A stretch of 64,000 nucleotides of DNA from Candidatus Sumerlaeota bacterium (GCA_030613245.1 JAUWMI010000020.1:1-64000), one strand, 5' to 3'; positions 45,598 through 54,659 are shown, counted from the stretch's first letter. Made by a program: numbers and translations. The notes: a model not told the origin generated them from the letters alone.

Positions 45598-46122
45598 ATG
45601 AGCGACAAGCATACGTATTTTGATATAAGAAAGCCGGAAAACACGTGTACGATTTGCGGTGCATCGCTTACTGATGATGGACATCACCCCTCGGTATTGA
45701 CAGAAGTCTATCCCGAGCCTATTCGCAAGGACTACTGCCATACGTGCTGGAAGCGGCTGCAGGATAAACAGTTCTTTTCATATTGGCTTACAAAGCGCAT
45801 CGCGCCGCCAGCGGATCAAAAAATCAATCGCAGGGAGCGCAATGATATGCTCCTGCGCCTTTTCATGGCGCTTCACAATCAGCACAATCCCGCCAATGCT
45901 ACCCAACTTTACCTCCTCGCTCACCTTCTTATGAAGTATAAGGTCTTCAAATGGCTGGAAACCAGAAAGAGCGATACAGGGGAGGATTCACTGGTTTTCG
46001 AAGAAACACGCACAGGCGAAGAGGTCTTTGTTGAGCCAATCTCCATTACGGATGAGGAAATTGTGGAGGCCAAGAAAGCAATTGATTCATACCTGGAAGA
46101 GGAGTTATCCAATTCACCCTAG
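45598..46122 (+). CDS. Zinc-knuckle protein of unknown function
   Basis: This is a 174-residue protein. Near the N-terminus C-x2-C (CTICGASL) and C-x2-C (YCHTCWKRL) form a likely zinc knuckle. The middle has the helical segment RRERNDMLLRLFMALHNQ, and the C-terminal half is acidic with LVFEETRTGEEVFVEPI. A clear GGAGG sits 5-6 bases before the ATG, and it starts 8 bp after the HolA-like gene, so they are surely co-transcribed. I do not recognise the family. Confidence 0.82.
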   Translation: MSDKHTYFDIRKPENTCTICGASLTDDGHHPSVLTEVYPEPIRKDYCHTCWKRLQDKQFFSYWLTKRIAPPADQKINRRERNDMLLRLFMALHNQHNPANATQLYLLAHLLMKYKVFKWLETRKSDTGEDSLVFEETRTGEEVFVEPISITDEEIVEAKKAIDSYLEEELSNSP

Positions 46123-46224
46123 ACGGATGGATCCCTACACATCTGCGAATGGCAACTGAGAGTTTTTTTTCTACGATTCCTGATTGCACACCGTTGGTAT
46201 AAAAAACATTAGATGCAAAAAGTT

Positions 46225-46249
46225 AAAGTGGCCGGCGGCCATTTTTTTT
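46225..46249 (+). terminator. Intrinsic terminator
   Basis: TGGCC (46229-46233) pairs with GGCCA (46237-46241) around GGC. The stem is extended by A-T and G-T pairs, and the T-run is eight long. It would end the nucleoside-holA-zinc protein transcript. Confidence 0.7.
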
Positions 46250-46371
46250 GATCACCGGAAAGCATTTAAAGTACTTAAATTACACTTTCGCCGTAATGAT
46301 TTACATTTGGTTTTTTATCTAAGTCTATAAGAACGAGAGTAAAAGACCTGCAGAAACAAGGAATTATGGGG

Positions 46372-46401
46372 AAGGGCATTAAATGTATATTTAATGCCCT
46401 T
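46372..46401. repeat. Perfect 13-bp inverted repeat with dif-like centre
   Basis: AAGGGCATTAAAT (46372-46384) is the exact reverse complement of ATTTAATGCCCTT (46389-46401) across GTAT. Read as 11-6-11 it has the same central TGTATA as E. coli dif, but the arms match only about 4-5 of 11. No T-run follows, so it is not a terminator. It lies 332 bases before the recombinase gene. Confidence 0.6.
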
Positions 46402-46732
46402 GTGAAGCGCCACACAAGTCCTTAAATATCAGTGCTTTATGGCCTCTTTTCCGTTTTCTCATTTCCAATGCCAATCCCCAGGCACCAGGAAGCATACTTT
46501 TTGACCCGGAATTGCACCCCTGCCTACCGTTTATCCACCCTCAAGGGTGGCCTCACAGGTTCGAGGCCCTAGAGCACCCTCATACTTGGCTCTAATTCAT
46601 TAATAAGCCTCAGGCTCACCAGTTTTGAAGATTGACAGCTTAAGGCTAACAATACTAAAAGAGTGAACCGATACGCCGCAGATGTACAAGTGAGGCCAAT
46701 TTTTCGAAGCCGACTCATAAGGCAGATTTGAA

Positions 46733-47650
46733 ATGACGCGCTCCTTACCAGAAGCTGTGGATGAATACCTCAGGTACTTGCGGGTCGAACGAAACCTATC
46801 GCCGCGTACTATTCGCGCCTATCAGTATGATCTCGACAAATTCCGCATCTTCCTGGAACAGCATTTCCGCATGTTGCCAACTCTCCCCCGTATCAATACT
46901 GAAGACATCCGGGAGTACCTGTCGAAGCTTCAAGCCGAGAGAAACTATCGTAGTACAAGCCTGGCAAGACGAATTGCCTCCTTGCGTTCATTCTTTAGAT
47001 TTCTTACCGAACAAGGCTATCTTAAGACAAATCCGATGCTTACTATTCGGACCCCAAAGTTGGCTAAGAAGCTGCCAATCTATCTAACGACGGAAGAGCT
47101 CAAGCGTCTACTCACGGCTCCGGAAAACAAAACCTGGAGAGACAAGCGCGACCAAGCCATCCTTGTTTTACTGGCTATGACAGGCATCCGGCTGCAAGAA
47201 CTTGCGTCGTTAAATGTGGATGACATAAATTTACCAACTGGATCCACACCTGCCGGTGCTGCCGGAAGCATCCGGGTGCTCGGCAAGGGCGCTAAAGAGC
47301 GTATAATACCTTTGAATGCAACAGCCGTTCAGGCGCTGCAGGCATACTTCGAAATGCGTCCGTATACTGAGAATCCTGCGCTTTTGCTTAACAGGTTCAA
47401 GAAGCGGCTCTTTCCGAGAACCATAGATAAAAAGCTTAAGAAATATGCGCTCAAGGCTGGGATTAAGAGGGCAAAGATCAGTCCCCATAAGCTGCGCCAC
47501 ACCTTTGCAACTCTGCTGCACTTAAGTGATGTGGACATTCTGGAAATTCAGCGCCTGCTGGGACATTCGAACATTACCAGTACAGCCATTTACACTCATA
47601 CCAATATCAAACGGCTAAAAACAGCGGTTGACAAACTCGATAAGCTGTAA
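46733..47650 (+). CDS. XerC/XerD-type tyrosine recombinase
   Basis: This 305-residue tyrosine recombinase has the Xer N-terminal SAM-like domain (LSPRTIRAYQYDLDKF). The catalytic set is R153 (MTGIRLQEL), K185 (VLGKGAKER), H252-x2-R255 (HKLRHTFATL), H278 (LLGHSN) and nucleophile Y287 (TAIYTHT). Xer proteins resolve chromosome dimers at dif. It is the length of chromosomal XerC/D, not of a longer phage integrase. XerC versus XerD cannot be decided, and it may act alone like XerH or XerS. No integrated element flanks it. Confidence 0.93.
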   Translation: MTRSLPEAVDEYLRYLRVERNLSPRTIRAYQYDLDKFRIFLEQHFRMLPTLPRINTEDIREYLSKLQAERNYRSTSLARRIASLRSFFRFLTEQGYLKTNPMLTIRTPKLAKKLPIYLTTEELKRLLTAPENKTWRDKRDQAILVLLAMTGIRLQELASLNVDDINLPTGSTPAGAAGSIRVLGKGAKERIIPLNATAVQALQAYFEMRPYTENPALLLNRFKKRLFPRTIDKKLKKYALKAGIKRAKISPHKLRHTFATLLHLSDVDILEIQRLLGHSNITSTAIYTHTNIKRLKTAVDKLDKL

Positions 47651-47691
47651 GACGGCAACCGCGAAAAAGAAGGGCATCATAGGCATTCAGG

Positions 47692-48630
47692 GTGGGCAAA
47701 CGGGTTCTCATTACTGGTGGGGCGGGGCTGCTTGGCTGGAATCTTGCCATAGGCCTGCGGGAGGAGCATGAATGTGTGGTAACGCTATATCGGTCTCCTG
47801 TTGCCTCTTGTACTTGCCGTGCGAATGGACAGCCGCCCATCCGAACGGTCACGTGCGATATTCGATCTAAGGAGGAGGTGGTTAGACTCTGTCAAAGCCT
47901 CTCTCCTGACGTAATCATCCATACGGCGGCACTAAGCAGCCCAGACCTCTGTGAGAAAGAGAAAAATCTCGCTCATCAAACGAATGTCATAGGCACAGAG
48001 AATCTGGTCGAAGCGGTCAAACCACTTAGCAGAACCCGCTTTATCTTTATCTCCACTGATCTGGTGTTTGACGGTGAAAAGGGATCGTATACTGAAGATG
48101 ATGCGCCGAATCCACGAAACTATTACGCGCAAACAAAATTGGAGGCGGAGCAGCATGTGCGGTCGCTAGGCGACAGGGCGGTGATCGTCCGCGCGGCTCT
48201 AATGTACGGCAATCCGTCGCCTGCACATCGTTCATTTCTGGGATGGCTTGAGGAAGGTCTACGAGCTGGCAAAGTCAGTCTGTTCACGGATGAATATCGC
48301 ACGCCTATTCTGGTGGATGATATTGTCGAGGCATTGAGGAGGCTGCTGGGGTCAAAGGACCGTGGGTCTAGGGGAGTTGACTACTGTGGGGTCTTGCACC
48401 TCAGCGGGGGCAAGCGGCTGTCGCGCTACGAATTTGGCACGATCTATGCCCAGGTTTTCGGGTACTCCCACGAGGCAATCCAGGCTGTATCGCTCCCAGA
48501 GGTGCCAGTCCTCGCCTACCGGCCGCGCGACGTCTCGCTGGACAATACTCGAGCACAACAACTGCTCGACATGCATTTTCGCACACCAGAACAAGGGCTA
48601 ACATTTCTGAAGCAACAAGGGCGACGCTGA
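47692..48630 (+). CDS. RmlD-like NAD(P)-dependent sugar nucleotide reductase
   Basis: This extended short-chain dehydrogenase of about 312 residues has the dinucleotide loop TGGAGLLG, the adenine-site segment DVIIHTAAL, a Ser/Thr triad member STDLVFDG and the active YYAQTK (Y-x3-K). STDLVFDGEKGSYTEDD and LEAEQHVRSLGDRAVIVRAALMYG are typical of dTDP-4-dehydrorhamnose reductases. No other rhamnose genes are nearby, so the precise substrate is unknown. It starts at a GTG 42 bp after the recombinase. Confidence 0.85.
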   Translation: MGKRVLITGGAGLLGWNLAIGLREEHECVVTLYRSPVASCTCRANGQPPIRTVTCDIRSKEEVVRLCQSLSPDVIIHTAALSSPDLCEKEKNLAHQTNVIGTENLVEAVKPLSRTRFIFISTDLVFDGEKGSYTEDDAPNPRNYYAQTKLEAEQHVRSLGDRAVIVRAALMYGNPSPAHRSFLGWLEEGLRAGKVSLFTDEYRTPILVDDIVEALRRLLGSKDRGSRGVDYCGVLHLSGGKRLSRYEFGTIYAQVFGYSHEAIQAVSLPEVPVLAYRPRDVSLDNTRAQQLLDMHFRTPEQGLTFLKQQGRR

Positions 48631-48696
48631 TGAAGGTCAGCACCATGGAAATCTAGATGCCTGCGCCCCTGCAGGCCGCAGAGGGAGTGAGATAAA

Positions 48697-50085
48697 ATGC
48701 GAAAAAATGTAATCTACATAGGGGCCATTTTTCTGGGAATCGCAATGCTTAGCCTTGCATGGGGTAAATCGGAGGAGACCACGTGGAAGTTTACATTGCT
48801 TTCGACAGGAGATCTGAGCGAGATCTACTATCCCCAGCTCGGGGCACCTGATGCAGATACCGTGCAACAGATCGAGCAGCAGATTGAAAAGGAAAAGCGA
48901 AGCGCGAAGTATCCAGTCATGCTCTTTGATACTGGCAATTTCATCGGCGCATCCATGATTGCGGAAACGAGCTATGTGCCGCGGCCTGTTCGCTTTTTTA
49001 GAGAAGCTGGTTACACCGCAGTAAATGTTACGTCGCCCGAGCTAATTGCCGGCGAGCACAAGATTCAAAAATGGCAGAGCGAGCAGTCATTACCTTATTT
49101 TGTCTCGAATATTCAAAACCGCAAAACAGCCGCTCGTCTCACGCTTCTGCCTGCCACCACACAGCTGGATAGCCTTCGCCTCCGAATTTTCGGTGTGACT
49201 ACTATGCAACATATCCGGGCGCTTCGCGATTTGTTGAAAAAATACAGCACAAGCGAGGAGGTTGACCATGTGAAGGCTGGCATTGCATGGACGAAGGAAT
49301 CGCCTGAGCTATGCCTGGTACTATCGGATCTGCCGGCTAAGGAAAATGATACTCTTGCGCAGCAGGTGCCAGAAGTTGACATCATTCTTGAGCGCAGCGG
49401 CAATTCGCCTGGCTCAGCCAGACAGGTTAACAAAGCGCTCATCGCGCCAAGCGGAAACGCCAACGGCATAGGCGTGCTGACGGTCGAGCTCGGTCCGACA
49501 CAGCTGCAGATTCGCACTTACTCCCATGCCATTAAGATTTTCTCACCACAACCCAGGAAGCGAGAGCTCCTTCCGCTTTTGATGGAAACCTCCCCTTCCG
49601 CAAAGTCTCCCCTACTCCCCTTGCCTACGATTGGCAAAATCCTGCCGCGTGTGCAAATGCTCAAAGATCTTTCTGTTGATCATGATCGTTCGGAGCTGGT
49701 GCGGCGGAGAAATCCTATTCCTGCGTTGGCCCGCGAGAAGAAGGATGTGTATTTCTACGACCTGTATAAGGGCACTCACCAAGTGGCGCGGGCATTCTAC
49801 GTGGCGCATGAGCTGGGGCGAGGCAATATGACTTTCAATATCATTGTTGCTGTTAAACCCAAGAGCCAGCTTGCTGCAATTCATTTTATTACGCCCCCTT
49901 TGGTTGCCGGTCATTCCATCGGCTTCGAGGCGCTGTGCCAGCAGTTCATCGGCAAAGCCACTACCGAGTGGCAATACGAAAAAGACGCGCTTGCAGGCGC
50001 GGAGGAGAGTTTTCGCGTGCTGCTAGATGATCTCAAGACAGTCCTCACCCTCAACGAGCGCATCGAGCAGAATCGCCTGCCGTAG
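48697..50085 (+). CDS. Degenerate 5'-nucleotidase-like protein with FMN_bind-like C-domain
   Basis: This 462-residue secreted protein has an N-terminal signal segment. The first 280 residues follow the layout of UshA/metallophosphatase domains, but the metal ligands are replaced: LLSTGDLSE where HTNDxHG is usual, LFDTGNFIG for DAGD, and TSPELIAGE for GNHEFD. The last 110 residues (YDLYKGTHQVARAFYVAHEL, then FEALCQQFIGK and DALAGAEES) resemble RnfG-type FMN_bind, though the Ser/Thr-GAT attachment site reads AGAE. Both parts thus look non-catalytic. The family is inferred and the role unknown. Confidence 0.68.
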   Translation: MRKNVIYIGAIFLGIAMLSLAWGKSEETTWKFTLLSTGDLSEIYYPQLGAPDADTVQQIEQQIEKEKRSAKYPVMLFDTGNFIGASMIAETSYVPRPVRFFREAGYTAVNVTSPELIAGEHKIQKWQSEQSLPYFVSNIQNRKTAARLTLLPATTQLDSLRLRIFGVTTMQHIRALRDLLKKYSTSEEVDHVKAGIAWTKESPELCLVLSDLPAKENDTLAQQVPEVDIILERSGNSPGSARQVNKALIAPSGNANGIGVLTVELGPTQLQIRTYSHAIKIFSPQPRKRELLPLLMETSPSAKSPLLPLPTIGKILPRVQMLKDLSVDHDRSELVRRRNPIPALAREKKDVYFYDLYKGTHQVARAFYVAHELGRGNMTFNIIVAVKPKSQLAAIHFITPPLVAGHSIGFEALCQQFIGKATTEWQYEKDALAGAEESFRVLLDDLKTVLTLNERIEQNRLP

Positions 50086-50488
50086 GGATACGGAAGCAAT
50101 AGTGCGGTGTTTCGCTGAGTACATATTCTTATGAAAACGATAACAAAAGTATTTTGTTCAAGATTCTTCGTTCTCCTCTGGCGGTCTCAGAATAATCCCG
50201 CTCGTACACACCCATTGTAAGGAACCGAAACCTGCCTAGTGACCGTATAAGTACGCCTTGTAAACCTGTCTCAGCCAAAACTAACTCCCACACACCATCC
50301 TCTGCTTCAGTCCTTTTATTCCGGGCTGACGAATCTTTGGTTGTTTATATCATTGTCGTTTATCCTTGACGACGCTTACCTTATTGTGTCACATTTATAT
50401 CAATACTATAAACCAGCCGTTTGATAAATAATAAAGCATAGTGTGGGATTGTGGAATCTAGAACTATTAGTTTGAGGGGGTAAGAAAA
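50086..50488. other. AT-rich intergenic region
   Basis: In these 403 bases, increasingly AT-rich toward the next gene, TTGATA near 50421 could be a -35 box. I see no gene or stable hairpin with a T-run. Confidence 0.35.
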
Positions 50489-51847
50489 ATGGTTAACAAA
50501 AAGATTATTTTTATATCCTTAATTACTTTGCTCTCTCCCCTGATTTTTTATTCGAGTGCGGCTAGCCAAGAGATTTCCGATTCTACTACCAGTTCATCCG
50601 ACGCTCCACATATTTTCGTAGTGGAATGTTCCACTTGTCCAAAAGGTTATGTTTCTCCGTCGGAGCAATACTCTCGATATTATTCAGAAATCATTCTTTG
50701 TTATACCGATGCCGATTGCCCACCGAATTTAGACTATTATTATTGTAAAGAGGGAAAGGTGTATCATCATTTAGAAAACTGGCGGTGTGTCCGTTTTGGG
50801 ATGTACCGTGGTGAGTGCCAAGGTGGCATCATGACAATGTTAACACAAGATTGCGGGACAGATTACTACGAGCCCTGGGTCTACTATTGCAAGGATGGCG
50901 CTGCCTATCGCAAAAGGGTATTCCACGATAAAGGATGTTCAGGGGGTGAGTGCTTTGACTATACTTATACAGAGGAAGAAAAGGTTCAGGAATGTGGGGA
51001 TGCTGGCTGTTGCAATGGAAGGTGCAAGGTGATTATTGATGATGCGGGAGACCTTATTACCCACTTCTGCAGTGCGGTGCTAAACCGCGACCCTGACCCT
51101 GGCGAGGTGGATGTCTGGGAAAGCTACTTCAACGATGCGCTTGATTTTAACATAGGGGTTCATTTTATTGTCGGGGACATAGGTTGGCAATTCTTCTCGT
51201 CTGAGGAATATGATAGTCTAAACCCGGAAAAGCAGAACCCAAATCAGGAGGAAGAATTTATCAGGGATTGCTATTGTGTTCTTTTGCGACGCGAGGCGAG
51301 TAATGAGGAAGTTAGCGCCTGGCTCAATGGGTCGTGGAGCCGCTCTGAGGTAATTTCTATTTTTATAAGTTCAAATGAATTTATGTATCTTATAAATGGC
51401 CTCTTCCCTGGGCACGAGGGTAATCCAGCCCGCAATTTTATTGCCACGATGTATATGGGGATTTTGGATAGACTGGTGGATGGCGGAGCACTGGAAATCT
51501 GGGATGACCTGTTCAAAGAAACCTCCGACAAGAGAGTCGCGGCTAAGGACATGGCGAATATACTGTTTAGCTCATATGAGTACACGAGCAAGAACCCTAC
51601 GAACAGGCATCAGGTAATATGCCTGTATCGCGGGTTGCTGGGGCGCTTTCCAAATGCCGATGAGATCTCCTATTGGGAGGAGGAACTAAATTCGGGAAGA
51701 AGAACACTTGAGGAGCTAATTGACATTTTCTGCGACTCGGAGGAATTCACAGCGCGTCTGAGCGAGTTTTTTGGAACCCCTCCAACAGGCGTCCCCGATT
51801 GGGAATATTATGGATCCCTTCATTCAATCATAGATTTCGCTGCATAA
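50489..51847 (+). CDS. Secreted Cys-rich DUF4214-like protein
   Basis: This 452-residue protein has a signal peptide (IIFISLITLLSPLIFYSSAASQ). A Cys-rich region (about 17 Cys up to residue 180) probably has many disulphides. The rest has about three DUF4214-like repeats (FCSAVLNRDPDPGEVDVWESYFN; LYRGLLGRFPNADEISYWEEEL), a helical module linked to S-layer, hemolysin-like or adhesion proteins. TTTGAGGGGG before the ATG gives a good ribosome site. Codon use is AT-richer than its neighbours and it is flanked by AT-rich gaps, so horizontal gain is possible. Confidence 0.85.
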   Translation: MVNKKIIFISLITLLSPLIFYSSAASQEISDSTTSSSDAPHIFVVECSTCPKGYVSPSEQYSRYYSEIILCYTDADCPPNLDYYYCKEGKVYHHLENWRCVRFGMYRGECQGGIMTMLTQDCGTDYYEPWVYYCKDGAAYRKRVFHDKGCSGGECFDYTYTEEEKVQECGDAGCCNGRCKVIIDDAGDLITHFCSAVLNRDPDPGEVDVWESYFNDALDFNIGVHFIVGDIGWQFFSSEEYDSLNPEKQNPNQEEEFIRDCYCVLLRREASNEEVSAWLNGSWSRSEVISIFISSNEFMYLINGLFPGHEGNPARNFIATMYMGILDRLVDGGALEIWDDLFKETSDKRVAAKDMANILFSSYEYTSKNPTNRHQVICLYRGLLGRFPNADEISYWEEELNSGRRTLEELIDIFCDSEEFTARLSEFFGTPPTGVPDWEYYGSLHSIIDFAA

Positions 51848-51960
51848 ATAAGAAGAAAGAATAATACAAGAACGCTGAAGTCTTTATCTGTGTTTACCTG
51901 TGGCTTAAATATATGATTTATTATTGCAATCGCAGATGCACGCAGATTTCTATCAAAGTA

Positions 51961-51989
51961 GTAGGGGCGACCCAGCGGGTCGCCCCTAC
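51961..51989. repeat. Dispersed palindromic repeat, complete copy
   Basis: GTAGGGGCGACCC (51961-51973) is the exact reverse complement of GGGTCGCCCCTAC (51977-51989), with loop AGC. It shares GTAGGGGC and GCCCCTAC ends with the copies near 11.3 kb. Confidence 0.75.
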
Positions 51990-52129
51990 ATCATTTTTTA
52001 GCGTCGTGTCGTCGTGGTTAGATATTTATTTTTGTTATGTACTCAAATCAGCGGCAAGAAAAGAATTTCGGCCGTGCGACAACGAAGGAATGGCAAGAAT
52101 TCGGAAGGGCAATACCAGCTGAATCGCGA

Positions 52130-53662
52130 TCAGAAGCCTTGGAGGGCGCGGAAAGCTGAGGCGATGTGGCTGATCATATCGCTCGGGATCATAGCCCTCT
52201 CCCCTATCGCCCTGGCAGCCAGATCGCCTGCAAATCCGTGGATGTACGTTGCACAAATGGCAGACTCAAGCGGATTGACTCCTTGAGCCAGTAAGCCTAC
52301 CAGGAGACCAGTAAGCACGTCACCACTCCCGCCTTTGGCCAGTCCTGAATTACCCGTAGGATTCACGTAGAGCTCGCCTGATGGATCAGCGATCACGCTG
52401 CGTGCGCCTTTGAGAATCAGGTGGACGTTGCGCTGAGAGGCAAAGGAACGGGCAGTGTGGAGTCGCTGGCCCTGAACTTCTGCGGCAGTGGTGTTCTGCA
52501 ATCGTGCCATCTCACCTGGATGTGGTGTGAGAATCGTGGGATGCTTGCGCTTATTGAGCAAATCCAGATGTCCTGCCAGTGCATTCAAGCCATCAGCGTC
52601 AATCACCAGGGGTTTTGCCAGGCGAGCCACCAGCTCGCGAACGAGATTCTGAGTCCCAGGTTCTTGTCCTATCCCCGGGCCAAGGGTAATTGCGTCAACG
52701 CGCTCCTGAAATTCCAGAATACGGTCAAGGGACTTAGTATCCAGAAACAAGCCAGTACTGGACGAGAGAGGAACGGTAATCTCATCTATCAGATGACTTT
52801 CAAGAATGGCGTTCAGCTTCTCTGGGATGGCAACATAGATCAGGCCAGCTCCAGAACGTGCGGCCGCGCGGGCAGCCAGCACCGCCGCCCCGGTCATACC
52901 TAGAGATCCAGCCACGATCAGGAGATAGCCAAAGGTTTTCTTATTGCTATTGGCAGGCCGTGGCGGAAGGCAACGTTTGACGAAATCAGCAGTCACCAGG
53001 TTGCTATGAATCTCTTTGGAATGAAGCAGGTCGGACGGAAACCCGAGCGAAGCAACCGTTACTCTCCCTGTGTATCCAACCCCGGGGTGGATAACCATGC
53101 TAATCTTCGGGAGACCCATTGTTACGGTATGATCCGCTTTGATACAGACCCCTCCAATCCACGCTTCGTCTGCCTGCATGCCCGATGGAATATCCACGGA
53201 GACGACGCGCTTGCCCGCCTCGTTTATCGCGGTAATAGCCTCAGCCAGGAAACCCGTTACTAGCCCCTTGACGCCGGTGCCCAGAATTGCATCCACCAGG
53301 CAGTCGGTATCTTGAATCTGCTCTTTGAGCGCCTGAACGTCCTGAACGCGCTGGCGAGAGACACTGTCGGGCAGTAACTGATACGTCTCGCGTGCATCCC
53401 CAGTAAGCTCGTCGGGATTGGCGAGCAAAACCACCTGAACGGGAATGCCTTTTTCGTGAAGAAGCCGGGCCACCACAAAGCCATCGCCGGCGTTATTGCC
53501 TTTTCCCGTCACCACAGCCACGCGCGTGGGCTCGAAATAGTCCTGAACCACCTCAGCAACCGCAGCTCCTGCTCGTTCCATGAGAGTCAAACCCGGAATG
53601 TCGCGTTTCTCGATGGTTATGCGATCAATGTGCCGCATTTCGTCTGCAGTCACAATCTTCAT
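52130..53662 (-). CDS. nnr: Bifunctional NAD(P)H-hydrate repair enzyme
   Basis: This 510-residue fusion repairs damaged NAD(P)H. The N-terminal YjeF_N half (epimerase) has VVTGKGNNAGDGFVVARLL and VDAILGTGVKG. The C-terminal YjeF_C half (ADP/ATP-dependent dehydratase, ribokinase-like) has ITLGPGIGQEPG, TILTPHPGEMARL and the NSGLAKGGSGDVLTG active site. It is the last of three same-strand genes after ybeY and era, with a 100-bp gap from era. Confidence 0.95.
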   Translation of the reverse strand: MKIVTADEMRHIDRITIEKRDIPGLTLMERAGAAVAEVVQDYFEPTRVAVVTGKGNNAGDGFVVARLLHEKGIPVQVVLLANPDELTGDARETYQLLPDSVSRQRVQDVQALKEQIQDTDCLVDAILGTGVKGLVTGFLAEAITAINEAGKRVVSVDIPSGMQADEAWIGGVCIKADHTVTMGLPKISMVIHPGVGYTGRVTVASLGFPSDLLHSKEIHSNLVTADFVKRCLPPRPANSNKKTFGYLLIVAGSLGMTGAAVLAARAAARSGAGLIYVAIPEKLNAILESHLIDEITVPLSSSTGLFLDTKSLDRILEFQERVDAITLGPGIGQEPGTQNLVRELVARLAKPLVIDADGLNALAGHLDLLNKRKHPTILTPHPGEMARLQNTTAAEVQGQRLHTARSFASQRNVHLILKGARSVIADPSGELYVNPTGNSGLAKGGSGDVLTGLLVGLLAQGVNPLESAICATYIHGFAGDLAARAIGERAMIPSDMISHIASAFRALQGF

Positions 53663-53762
53663 CGTAAAGTTACTCCTCCATCCTTTGTCCTAAAGGATAG
53701 CGCTCTTGATATGATTATGTTGCCTTTGATCCTTGAACGCATCCAATCAAAGTCAATTTCTT

Positions 53763-54659
53763 TTACCTCTTGGTCAGATACCCTAAACGACGAAGCTCAA
53801 GCTCATTCTTCCGCCAGTTCTTGCGCAGTTTCACACGAAGCTCGAGGTACACTGGCACGCCAAGTAACTGTTCAATCTCTTCACGCGCCAGCTGGCCAAT
53901 CCGCTTGATGAGCCGTCCGCCTTTTCCGATAATTATGCCTTTCTGCGAGTCGTGTTCAACATAAATCATAATACGAATAAAATATTTCTCGGCTTCTCGC
54001 TCTTTAAACTCGTCAACCTCTGTAGCCACTGCGTAAGGAATCTCTTGACCGGTGAGGTTAAAAACCTTCTCGCGTACAATTTCAGCAACCAGGAACCGCT
54101 GATCGCGGTCGCAGAGCTGGTCGGCATCGTAGTAAAGCGGCCCAACCGGTATGTACTCGAGCGTCTTGTTTATCAAAAGGTCAATGTTATAATTCTCCAA
54201 GGCGGAAATTGGAATAATTTCCGCATAGAGACGACAATCAATGGGAAATTGGTAGTCCGCGACATCAAACGGGATTGCAATTCGATCCACTTTGTTGAGC
54301 ACGAGGAACTTCGGACAGGAGATCTTCTCAAAGGCCGCCTCAAGCCCCTCAGGGGCAGGGGCTGGATCATTCGCTTCGATAATAAAATAGACTATATCTA
54401 CTTCCTTCAGCGCGCTCAGCGCCCGATCTACAAGACACTGATTAAACGTATCACGAGGAACAATGACCCCTGGCGTATCCACAAAGATCATCTGGTAGTG
54501 ATTTGTGGTAAGAATTCCGAGAATTTTGTCGCGCGTGGTTTGCGGCTTTTCCGACACAATCGCCATTTTCTCGCCGACCAGGCGATTGAGTAGCGTTGAC
54601 TTGCCAACGTTCGGCTTACCGATAAGTGAGATATAACCGGATTTAAAAGTTTCATCCAT
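53763..54659 (-). CDS. era: GTPase Era
   Basis: This essential GTPase assists 30S ribosome assembly by binding the 3' end of 16S rRNA. G1 is GKPNVGKST, G3 DTPG and G4 NKVD. The C-terminal KH domain has IIIGKGGRLIKRIGQLAREEIE. I start at the ATG at 54659 (MDETFKSGYISLIG), just ahead of the G domain; the ORF extends upstream to 54695 without family support. It follows ybeY on the same strand with a 112-bp gap. The pairing of era and ybeY is common and fits their shared role in rRNA maturation. Confidence 0.96.
   Translation of the reverse strand: MDETFKSGYISLIGKPNVGKSTLLNRLVGEKMAIVSEKPQTTRDKILGILTTNHYQMIFVDTPGVIVPRDTFNQCLVDRALSALKEVDIVYFIIEANDPAPAPEGLEAAFEKISCPKFLVLNKVDRIAIPFDVADYQFPIDCRLYAEIIPISALENYNIDLLINKTLEYIPVGPLYYDADQLCDRDQRFLVAEIVREKVFNLTGQEIPYAVATEVDEFKEREAEKYFIRIMIYVEHDSQKGIIIGKGGRLIKRIGQLAREEIEQLLGVPVYLELRVKLRKNWRKNELELRRLGYLTKR

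Larger units (their letters stand above)
46123..46732. other. Intergenic region with terminator, hairpins and a dif-like palindrome
   Basis: These 610 bases lie upstream of the Xer-type recombinase. They contain a weak AACT/AGTT hairpin with T8 (about 46155-46170), a better terminator at 46225-46249 and a perfect 13-bp palindrome at 46372-46401. A CCACCCT/AGGGTGG hairpin lies at 46535-46550, and GGCCT/AGGCC occurs at 46549-46568. No open frame is convincing. The region is unusually rich in DNA symmetry. Confidence 0.55.

Noticed and set aside
46402-46732. A structured RNA (SRP or similar) suggested by stacked hairpins before the recombinase
   Set aside because: No conserved SRP, 6S or tmRNA sequence core is present; the hairpins are short.
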